Position numbers and translations under genes: made by a program. This document shows positions 7,255 through 12,828 of a stretch of DNA of 12,828 nucleotides, piece by piece. Under the pieces are notes generated by a model. It saw only the letters and a list, made by a program, of their open reading frames with translations, was not told the origin of the DNA and ran no database searches. The DNA is taken from assembly GCA_038232695.1 (NCBI GenBank), contig JBBSNI010000131.1, forward strand, positions 1 through 12,828. The letters are read 5' to 3'. The stretch comes from JAJNNC01 sp038232695. Its GTDB lineage: Bacteria; Bacteroidota; Bacteroidia; Cytophagales; Cyclobacteriaceae. Each line of letters begins with the position of its first letter. The stretch's first letter is position 1.

Positions 7255-7292
7255 TGACAAGCCTTACCTGCACCTCTGACCAAATGGTTATT

Positions 7293-8657
7293 ATGAAAAG
7301 TACAAGCTATTTATTGATCTACCTGTTGTTAGCTATGAACGGCTGTGCGCCCTACTTTCAGCAACCGCTGCGCACGACCCAGGCCCGGCTGGGCGCAGAG
7401 TCAGCATTTTACGGCGAACTCAAAACACTGCCTGCCCCACAAGAAAAGATTGTGGCTGCCGTATATAAATTCCGCGACCAGACCGGGCAGTATAGACCTT
7501 CGGACGTTGGGGCCAGTTGGTCTACGGCTGTCACCCAGGGGGGCACGTCTATCTTGCTGAGAACGCTGGAGGAATCCGGATGGTTTACCACTATCGAGCG
7601 GGAAAACTTATCCAATCTGCTCAACGAACGCAAGGTCATCCGCAGCAGTCGGCTGGCCTACGGTCAGCAGGAGGAACAGCTCTTGGAAGACAACCTGCCG
7701 CCCTTGCTGTTTGCCGGGATATTGGTAGAAGGAGGCATCATTTCTTACGATGCCAACGTGCTCACGGGCGGGGCAGGCGCACGCTACTTTGGAGCCGGTG
7801 GTTCGGCTCAGGACCGTGTGACCGTTTACTTGCGGGTCATCTCTACCAGCAATGGGCGTATTCTCAAGACGGTCTACACCTCCCGCACCATTCTCTCTCA
7901 GAAAGTAGATGCCAGCCTGTTCAAATTTGTGAGTTTTCAGCGGCTGATGGAGGCAGAAACCGGCTTTACCCACAACGAGCCTGCCGAACTGGCTGTACGG
8001 GAAGCTATTGAAAAAGCCGTACATGCCCTGGTCGTAGAAGGTATCCAGGACTGTCTTTGGCAACTCAAAAACAGCGAAGAAATCCATGCTCCTACCATTC
8101 AGCAGTACCAGCGTGAAGCGGAAGAAAACGGACAGACCGACTACTTAGGGCGGCAGTTCAACCGGTTTCAGCGCAGCCGCCTGAGTGCCGGGGGTAGCCT
8201 GGGCACCTTCCGCTACGCCGGGGATTATCCCAGTCCTGTCTTGCAGCCCGCCGGGGAACTGCATTTTACCAGCCAGGTAAGTTCGTGGTTATCGGTAGGA
8301 CTTCGCGCAGGGCGGGGTAGTTTGGCTGGGGAAAACGTGTACCAGGAAACTTTCAACTATGCTAATATAAGTACCACCTGGCGCATGGCTCCCTACGCCC
8401 GTTTTACCCCGCTACTCCGTATAGACGGCGGGCTGATGAGCCGCAAAGGTAGCGCGTGGCGTGAAAACTACCCCCAGATGCTGGTCGGGTTGGGCGGCGA
8501 ATATCTGCTTAGCCACACGCTGGGCATTCAGGGAGGCATCCACTACCACTATGTATTTAGCGACAACCTGGACCGGATGAAGCAGGGCAAGTTCAACGAC
8601 TTCTTCTGGTCGGCCAGTTTGGGAGTCAACCTGTACTTTGGCAGAAAAATAAAATAA
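7293..8657 (+). CDS. csgG: Curli secretion channel CsgG with C-terminal barrel-like extension
   Basis: A 454-residue outer-membrane lipoprotein. Start 7293 gives a lipoprotein signal MKSTSYLLIYLLLAMNGC with Cys18; an in-frame ATG at 7254 would add 13 residues and is considered less likely. Residues 45-263 match CsgG closely: LPAPQEKIVAAVYKFRDQTG, NLLNERKVIR, GGAGARYFG, TSRTILSQKV, FTHNEPAE. CsgG forms the nonameric channel that exports curlin subunits. E. coli CsgG is about 277 residues; this one has about 160 further residues (about 296-454) with alternating hydrophobic strands ending SLGVNLYFGRKIK, which resembles a small outer-membrane beta-barrel. The constriction loop also differs (ASWST in place of SNFST). 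The family identity is secure; the nature of the extension is inferred. Confidence 0.93.
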   Translation: MKSTSYLLIYLLLAMNGCAPYFQQPLRTTQARLGAESAFYGELKTLPAPQEKIVAAVYKFRDQTGQYRPSDVGASWSTAVTQGGTSILLRTLEESGWFTTIERENLSNLLNERKVIRSSRLAYGQQEEQLLEDNLPPLLFAGILVEGGIISYDANVLTGGAGARYFGAGGSAQDRVTVYLRVISTSNGRILKTVYTSRTILSQKVDASLFKFVSFQRLMEAETGFTHNEPAELAVREAIEKAVHALVVEGIQDCLWQLKNSEEIHAPTIQQYQREAEENGQTDYLGRQFNRFQRSRLSAGGSLGTFRYAGDYPSPVLQPAGELHFTSQVSSWLSVGLRAGRGSLAGENVYQETFNYANISTTWRMAPYARFTPLLRIDGGLMSRKGSAWRENYPQMLVGLGGEYLLSHTLGIQGGIHYHYVFSDNLDRMKQGKFNDFFWSASLGVNLYFGRKIK

Positions 8658-8710
8658 CAAGTCTTAATTTTTAACAAGTAACCAATTTTCACATTTAACC
8701 AATTTCAATT

Positions 8711-9499
8711 ATGAACAAAAACCAATTATTTCTCACAACGTCGCTGGTGCTGGGCATCAGCCTGGGTAGCTTCGCTCAGAACAACGAAGTGTTTATCGAG
8801 CAGCTGGGCGGGACCAACCTGGCGGAGGTACAAGTAGGGCTCTCTTATGTAGGAGAGTTTGAAAGCGAAGCCAAAGACAATTTGGTTGATATATTTCAAG
8901 ATGGAGACGACAATAAAGCCTATGTTGATCAGGGTAGCTTCCTGGCAAGTTATGCTGAAGCCAACCAAGCTACCATCAAGCAGAAAGGTAGTGCTAACGA
9001 TGCTGAAATTGAGCAGGGCGTTGACGTTGGAGGCGCTACTAAAAGCATAGCTTCCATTAGTCAGGAGGGAAAAAGCAACGAAGTCTACCTTTCGCAGGGA
9101 TCTACCGGAGGTTCTGAGGGCGACCAAGCGAGCATTGACCAGATGGGCGATGGAAACAAGGCAGTTCTTAGCCAGGGTATTGAAGGTCATTCGGTAGCCA
9201 GCACTGCCTCTATCAGTCAGAAAGGAGAAAGTAATGACGCCCATATTGATCAAGGATTACTTGGCACATCTATAAGCGACCAGGCAAGCATTGAGCAGAT
9301 AGGCGATAAAAACATGGCTGAGGTTACCCAGGGAAATGAAGGAGCAAATGCTTCCGAGATGAACATTGCCGCTGTTCTTCAGCAGGGCGATGCAAACCAG
9401 GCAACTGTCCTCCAGAATGGAATAGGCGATATGGCTGACATCTCGCAAATAGGAGATGGGAACATAGCTCATGTAACGATGGGCGCTACTGTGCCTTAA
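8711..9499 (+). CDS. csgA: Major curlin subunit, CsgA-like
   Basis: A 262-residue secreted amyloid subunit with a signal peptide of about 22 residues (SFA|QNN). Nine curlin repeats of the form xxAxIxQxGxxNxAxVxQ can be read, beginning near residues 24, 56, 85, 112, 138, 164, 190, 218 and 240. Examples are SIDQMGDGNKAVLSQG and SIEQIGDKNMAEVTQG. The Gln and Asn ladder residues are kept in most units. The period is about 26 residues in the middle and 22 for the last unit, because most units carry an extra linker such as GSTGGSEG. It is named CsgA-like because it is the more regular and longer of two curlin proteins and follows the export genes; the assignment to major subunit is inference. Its Asp/Glu content is high. 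Confidence 0.9.
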   Translation: MNKNQLFLTTSLVLGISLGSFAQNNEVFIEQLGGTNLAEVQVGLSYVGEFESEAKDNLVDIFQDGDDNKAYVDQGSFLASYAEANQATIKQKGSANDAEIEQGVDVGGATKSIASISQEGKSNEVYLSQGSTGGSEGDQASIDQMGDGNKAVLSQGIEGHSVASTASISQKGESNDAHIDQGLLGTSISDQASIEQIGDKNMAEVTQGNEGANASEMNIAAVLQQGDANQATVLQNGIGDMADISQIGDGNIAHVTMGATVP

Positions 9500-9610
9500 T
9501 CGTAGCCTTTGCATCTGAACATCAGGATGAAGAAGACATCCAACGAGGGTTAGTTAACTTTTACGGTTGTGTTTGTCTCCTTCATCCTTTTTCACTACAC
9601 ACCATATATT
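9500..9610 (+). promoter_or_regulatory. Leader between the two curlin genes
   Basis: A 111-nt spacer holding a long inverted repeat (9524-9537 with 9575-9588) followed by a T-run. No coding frame fits. An in-frame ATG at 9569 belongs to the frame of the next gene but lies in the structure and would precede its signal peptide by 14 residues. Confidence 0.5.
9524..9592 (+). terminator. Long-loop hairpin with T-run, possible attenuator
   Basis: AGGATGAAGAAGAC (9524-9537) and GTCTCCTTCATCCT (9575-9588) are complementary at 13 of 14 positions, with an A-C mismatch at the tenth pair. The second arm overlaps TTTTT at 9588-9592. The 37-nt loop contains a further short pairing (CAAC with GTTG). The stem and T-run would suit partial termination or RNA stabilisation that favours csgA over downstream genes. 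The long loop makes a strict intrinsic terminator uncertain. Confidence 0.5.
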
Positions 9611-10159
9611 ATGATGAAACAAATCCATTATTTGCTAAGCATCACACTTATGTTGGCTGTCAGTGCCAGTTGTTTTGCCCAGTCCGAAGAAGCCCTGTTG
9701 GAACAACTCAATAATCCGTTTCTTCCCTCCTTGAACAATGACATCCTTATCCAGCAGGAAGGTATGTACCATCAGGCAGTGGTGCAGCAGACCAACGCAC
9801 AGCACAGCCAGCTACGGATAGAACAACTTGGCACAGGGCATACCTTAGAAGCCGTCCAGCAAGGCCGGGATAACCGCTGGGATATTCAGCAGAACGGAGA
9901 AGATCACCGGTATAGTGGCTCCCTTACGGGCAACCACAACCAGGTGCAGGTGCGGCAATCCGGTCAGCAGAATAGTATCCGGCAGGATTTGTCAGGCAAC
10001 GGTCTGGATTATACCATCATACAGCAAGGACAAAACTTAGAACTGACCCAGATAGAATACGATGGTTTAGCGCCCGCCTACCAGGTAGAGCAGCGCGGCG
10101 AAGGAATGAAGATCACCATTGAGCAAGGTTTAGTAGGGATAACACCCCAGCAACCCTGA
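9611..10159 (+). CDS. csgB: Minor curlin subunit, CsgB-like
   Basis: A 182-residue secreted protein. Start 9611 (MMKQIHYLLS, or the next ATG at 9614) is chosen because it begins the signal peptide, which ends near residue 23 (CFA|QSE). Curlin-type units are present but diverged and unevenly spaced: DILIQQEGMYHQAVVQQ, LRIEQLGTGHTLEAVQQG, VQVRQSGQQNSIRQDL, DYTIIQQGQNLELTQI and YQVEQRGEGMKITIEQG. The protein is rich in Gln. The irregular repeats and position after csgA suggest a nucleator (CsgB role) that is anchored via CsgF; this is inferred from context. It lies 34 nt before the csgH-like gene. Assignment of csgA and csgB to the two curlin genes could be reversed. Confidence 0.75.
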   Translation: MMKQIHYLLSITLMLAVSASCFAQSEEALLEQLNNPFLPSLNNDILIQQEGMYHQAVVQQTNAQHSQLRIEQLGTGHTLEAVQQGRDNRWDIQQNGEDHRYSGSLTGNHNQVQVRQSGQQNSIRQDLSGNGLDYTIIQQGQNLELTQIEYDGLAPAYQVEQRGEGMKITIEQGLVGITPQQP

Positions 10160-10193
10160 CACACGAAACGCCTGACCCTTCAATAAAATGCTT

Positions 10194-10595
10194 ATGAAAA
10201 CTTTACCTCTAATCCTCACACTTGTCATGCACAGCCTTGTTTACGCGCAGTCCGCAGACGCGCAGTCCGCAGACGCGCCGTCCGCACTACCATCTGAACA
10301 TCGCGCCTGGATTGATGTGCAATCAAAAAGCGACATGCTTACCATCCAGGGCAAATTTGCTAACGATGGGCATCAGGATGTCGCATTCCGCTACGAACTG
10401 ACCACCACTAAGCAGGGAAAGTCCGGAAGCTCGAGCAGCACCCAGGCGGGGAGTTTTGTGGCGCCTGCCCAACAGGAGGTGTCCTTGTCCCATGTGTCTA
10501 TCAACCTCAACAAAGGTGATACCTGCCTTATCGAGCTAAAAATTGTAAAGGAAGACACTGTTTACCTTCACCATAAAATAGAGTATCAAGGATAA
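10194..10595 (+). CDS. csgH: Curli chaperone-like protein, CsgH/CsgC family
   Basis: A 133-residue periplasmic protein with a signal peptide ending near residue 18 (SLVYA|QSA; numbering from the ATG at 10194, with an alternative start at 10188). After a low-complexity Ala/Ser/Asp stretch comes a beta-rich domain: AWIDVQSKSDMLTIQGKFAN, DVAFRYELTTTKQGKSGSSSSTQAGSF, VSLSHVSINLNKGD and YLHHKIEYQG (longer strands are split here). The YELTTTKQGKSGSSSSTQAG pattern matches the CsgC/CsgH group, Ig-like proteins that prevent premature curlin polymerisation in the periplasm. It follows the csgB-like gene by 34 nt. The name is from pattern recognition without a search. Confidence 0.75.
   Translation: MKTLPLILTLVMHSLVYAQSADAQSADAPSALPSEHRAWIDVQSKSDMLTIQGKFANDGHQDVAFRYELTTTKQGKSGSSSSTQAGSFVAPAQQEVSLSHVSINLNKGDTCLIELKIVKEDTVYLHHKIEYQG
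10245..10289 (+). repeat. Three-copy 15-nt tandem repeat in the csgH-like gene
   Basis: GCGCAGTCCGCAGAC occurs at 10245-10259 and again exactly at 10260-10274, with a third diverged copy at 10275-10289. It encodes AQSAD, AQSAD and APSAL next to the signal-peptidase site. The copy number could vary by slippage without breaking the frame. Confidence 0.85.
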
Positions 10596-10646
10596 ATTGA
10601 GCCATACTTTTAGACGACACTATAGAACACTTAACAGACCAACCCC

Positions 10647-12296
10647 ATGAAAAAATTAATGTTAGGCTTTATCGTTTTGCTTGCCGCTTGCCAGGAAGAT
10701 ACCATTGACCCGGAGATGTTTGGCAAGCTGAGTGGCCGTATCACCCACGACGATGGACGCCCCATGCCTGGCGTCCTGATCGCCACCATTCCGCCTACTT
10801 CCAGGGTGATGACCGACAGTTTGGGAGACTTTCTCATGGAAGAAATTTCTGTAGGTGAATATACCGTGACACCAGAAAAAGCAGGCTACACTAACGAGAC
10901 GGCTAACATTTCTGTCAGCCAACACCGCATAGCGCAGTTGCTGATGACCTTACAGGAAAAAGCTGCCTCCTTGGGAGCCTTGCAAGGCACCCTGCTGGAT
11001 GCTCTTACCAATACTCCGGTCAGTGGCGCCAGTATTACGACTTTCCCTCCTACCGTAGCCCTGATCACAGACCAGGCCGGGCAGTTTGCTATAGATTCTT
11101 TGCCTAAAAACGATTATACTGTGTTGGTAAAAAAAGCCGGGTATGCCAAAGACAGTGTGAAGGTTGCCGTAGCCCAGAACAAAACTACCCAGATGACCCT
11201 GCTGCTGGAACCGCAAGCGCAAACTACCTTCAACCGGCTGGTACAAGTGGGTTCACCTATGGCAGCTACAAGGCAGACAGATTCTGTAACATTGCGCTGG
11301 AAAGTAGATAACCTGCGTACCGGAGCCATATTGCATTTCGATGTGCTGCTTTATGAACCTCATAATCCGGCAGGAAAAACCATAGCTACTGGTATAGCCG
11401 ACACCAGCGTAGTGGTAACCAACCTGGCATATAATACTACCTACTTCTGGCAGGTTGTTGCCAAAGACCAATATGGCAACAGCACGCTGGGCGAGTTGTG
11501 GAGTTTTCAGACGATGGCTTTGCCTGATATACACTACCTCTTTAACCGCCGCACAGAAGGAAACCAGGAAATTTATGGGGCTGACGAAACCCTTCAGCAT
11601 AAGATTCGCCTGACGCACCAGGCAGCCGAAGAGGTTTATCCTCGCTTTAGTCCGGACCGCCAGTGGATTGCCTATGTTTCCAACGCAGATGGCAAACAGC
11701 AGCTATATGTCATGCGCCCTGACGGAACCGAACCGGTCAAAGTAACGGAACTTCCCGTGGCAGGCTATCACAATTATGGCGAAGGCTTCTGCTGGTCGCC
11801 CGATGGGGGGCAGTTGCTCTATAGCCATTACAACAAGCTATACCGCATCAACCGGGATGGTACAGGGCTGACGCTACTGGCAACTGCACCCGAAGGACGC
11901 CATTTTAAAGCTTGTGACTGGTCGGGCGTAGCTCACAAAATCGTGGTGCAAACCGTAGGCGTGGACATCTACGATAGTGAGTTTTACCTGATGAACGAAG
12001 ACGGCAGTGACATGAGCCTGCTTATAGACAATGTACCTGGCCGCCTGGAATACCCGTCGTTTTCAATAGACGGAAAACAGCTACTGTTTACCCAGGATGT
12101 CTCAGGTTTTGTCGCAGCCTCAGGCAGGCAATTAGATGCCCGTATATTTTTGTTTGACCTGGATACCAAAGAAAGCACCAGTCTGTCGGGAGGCAAGCCT
12201 ACCGGTACCAACGATACGCACCCGTGTTTCTCGCCGGATGGTGCTTACGTACTCTTTGAAAACAGTTCTAACGAACCGGACTGCCCCATGCAGTAG
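10647..12296 (+). CDS. Lipoprotein with regulatory-like, FN3-like and TolB-type propeller domains
   Basis: A 549-residue lipoprotein with lipobox LLAAC (Cys15). Two carboxypeptidase regulatory-like Ig-type domains follow: about 27-100 (LSGRITHDDGRPMPGV, SVGEYTVTPEKAGY) and 110-188 (LQGTLLDALTNTPVSGA, LPKNDYTVLVKKAGY). An FN3-like region spans about 197-290 (VTLRWKV, TTYFWQVVAKD, LWSFQT). From 293 on, TolB/PD40 propeller units are visible (YPRFSPDRQWIAYVS, CWSPDGGQLLYS, YPSFSIDGKQLLFT, CFSPDGAYVLFE), about five blades, the last probably completed by the first strands (IHYLFNRR). The gene is 51 nt after csgH-like on the same strand and is likely part of the curli transcript. It is not a canonical curli gene; a surface role in binding fibres or wall material is a guess. 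The 3' end overlaps an opposite reading frame and may be truncated. Confidence 0.75.
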   Translation: MKKLMLGFIVLLAACQEDTIDPEMFGKLSGRITHDDGRPMPGVLIATIPPTSRVMTDSLGDFLMEEISVGEYTVTPEKAGYTNETANISVSQHRIAQLLMTLQEKAASLGALQGTLLDALTNTPVSGASITTFPPTVALITDQAGQFAIDSLPKNDYTVLVKKAGYAKDSVKVAVAQNKTTQMTLLLEPQAQTTFNRLVQVGSPMAATRQTDSVTLRWKVDNLRTGAILHFDVLLYEPHNPAGKTIATGIADTSVVVTNLAYNTTYFWQVVAKDQYGNSTLGELWSFQTMALPDIHYLFNRRTEGNQEIYGADETLQHKIRLTHQAAEEVYPRFSPDRQWIAYVSNADGKQQLYVMRPDGTEPVKVTELPVAGYHNYGEGFCWSPDGGQLLYSHYNKLYRINRDGTGLTLLATAPEGRHFKACDWSGVAHKIVVQTVGVDIYDSEFYLMNEDGSDMSLLIDNVPGRLEYPSFSIDGKQLLFTQDVSGFVAASGRQLDARIFLFDLDTKESTSLSGGKPTGTNDTHPCFSPDGAYVLFENSSNEPDCPMQ

Positions 12297-12674
12297 CCCG
12301 CCATAATAAGATTTAGTGCTTAAGCCAAACTGCTGCAACGAAGTATTGTATAGCTGATAGTTGCCCTGATAGGCCATACCACCATAAGCATACGACCATG
12401 CAATGCTGTTGTACCGGCGATCAAAAGGCAGACTCACCGTTCTTTGCACCCCAACGCCTGCCAGAAAATTTTTATCCTCTGTACCATATACCCCGGGCCA
12501 GGCTGCATGACCCAGCAGGTAGGTATTGACCTTTTGTACCGTGTCCGGTGCTGGCAATGGTACAATAGGTAGTTCGCTACCTAACAGCGCTGGACCGTAA
12601 GCGCAGCCTGACGAAGCGATCAAGACATTGATCAAACAGACTACAGTGGTAAAATATTTAGCGTACTGCTTCAT
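12132..12674 (-). CDS. Lipoprotein of unknown function, probably truncated at its 3' end
   Basis: A 180-residue frame on the minus strand. Residues 1-24 form a lipoprotein signal with lipobox ASSGC (Cys24). Residues 25-125 have aromatic and Gly-rich alternating strands (GVGVQRTVSLPF, IAWSYAYGGMAYQGNY), compatible with an outer-membrane or periplasmic beta protein. From about residue 127 on, the frame is antisense to the 3' end of the propeller gene and looks unlike the first part (basic, RRETRVRIVGTGRLASRQTG). The natural coding part is therefore probably 12300-12674, with a native 3' end lost by rearrangement and the last 55 residues read from antisense DNA. It could alternatively be a genuine long convergent overlap. 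I do not recognise the family precisely. Confidence 0.6.
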   Translation of the reverse strand: MKQYAKYFTTVVCLINVLIASSGCAYGPALLGSELPIVPLPAPDTVQKVNTYLLGHAAWPGVYGTEDKNFLAGVGVQRTVSLPFDRRYNSIAWSYAYGGMAYQGNYQLYNTSLQQFGLSTKSYYGGLLHGAVRFVRTVFKEYVSTIRRETRVRIVGTGRLASRQTGAFFGIQVKQKYTGI

Positions 12675-12764
12675 AAGCCTTTAGATCACTTAGTAACAAG
12701 ATAAAAATAAGTGTTTGATTTGTAAGTTTTAGATTTACGTTCAAAGAGAAAAAAGAGATCAGAA
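12675..12764. promoter_or_regulatory. AT-rich divergent spacer
   Basis: A 90-nt AT-rich gap between the minus-strand lipoprotein gene and a possible plus-strand gene start at 12765. It has TTTG at 12714-12717 and near-matches to TAnnTTTG at 12723 and 12730, but their spacing does not fit the usual promoter. Function is likely promoter, unproven. Confidence 0.25.
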
Positions 12765-12828
12765 ATGCAAAGCTACAGTAAAGTTATAGAAGCAGATATG
12801 CTATATGTGTATAGCCAGATGGATGAAA
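12765..12828 (+). CDS. Possible 5' end of an unidentified gene, partial
   Basis: A plus-strand frame opens at ATG 12765 and is open to the window edge (21 codons: MQSYSKVIEADMLYVYSQMD, then E). The sequence is A-rich upstream, as is typical for Bacteroidota starts, but the fragment is too short for identification. A weak resemblance to the start of some IS-type transposases (short helical N-terminus ending in MDE) was noticed and is only a guess. Confidence 0.3.
   Translation, partial: MQSYSKVIEADMLYVYSQMDE

Noticed and set aside
8711..9499. Repeat protein of adhesin or ice-binding type
   Set aside because: The Q-x-G-x-x-N-x-A spacing and the surrounding csg genes identify curlin repeats specifically.
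12280..12294. ACTGC-CCCAT-GCAGT inverted repeat as a bidirectional terminator
   Set aside because: The stem has only five pairs and there is no T-run on either side.

Overview
The window reads as chromosomal DNA of a Bacteroidota bacterium, probably a Cytophagia-like or other environmental lineage. Evidence: start codons lack clear Shine-Dalgarno sequences and instead have A-rich or CCAA-rich leaders; lipoprotein and Sec signals are typical; the curli genes are of the type seen in this phylum; one promoter candidate fits the Bacteroidota -33/-7 pattern. The placement is inferred from these features, not from a database search. There are no rRNA or tRNA genes, CRISPR arrays or complete insertion sequences. 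Both ends are AT-rich and carry only possible gene fragments.

Left part, minus strand (165-2304): a short-chain dehydrogenase of the 2,4-dienoyl-CoA reductase type lies upstream of a lipoprotein serpin. The serpin reading frame is broken near 857-875, although both halves match the family well.

Middle, plus strand (2639-6127): three closely spaced genes. They are a secreted/anchored coiled-coil membrane protein (419 aa), a MotA/TolQ/ExbB-like three-helix membrane protein with a long helical tail (484 aa, overlapping the first gene by 8 nt), and a trypsin-like serine protease lipoprotein (248 aa). I do not recognise this trio as a named system. It is the best candidate here for an undescribed envelope machine.

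Right-centre, plus strand (6327-12296): a curli (functional amyloid) cluster in the order csgE, csgF, csgG, major curlin (csgA-like), minor curlin (csgB-like), csgH/csgC-like chaperone, then a lipoprotein with two carboxypeptidase-regulatory-like domains, an FN3-like domain and a TolB-type beta-propeller. CsgE and CsgF are the accessory factors of the CsgG outer-membrane channel. CsgA-like protein is exported as the fibre subunit, CsgB-like protein probably nucleates it, and CsgH-like protein probably prevents early polymerisation in the periplasm. Unusual points are a beta-barrel-like extension on CsgG, a 26-residue curlin repeat period, a hairpin covering the csgE start codon, and a long inverted repeat followed by a T-run between the two curlin genes. 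No CsgD-like regulator is present.

Right edge: a minus-strand lipoprotein gene (12132-12674) runs 165 nt into the antisense strand of the propeller gene. This suggests that it has lost its native 3' end. Beyond it, at 12765, a plus-strand frame opens and leaves the window.
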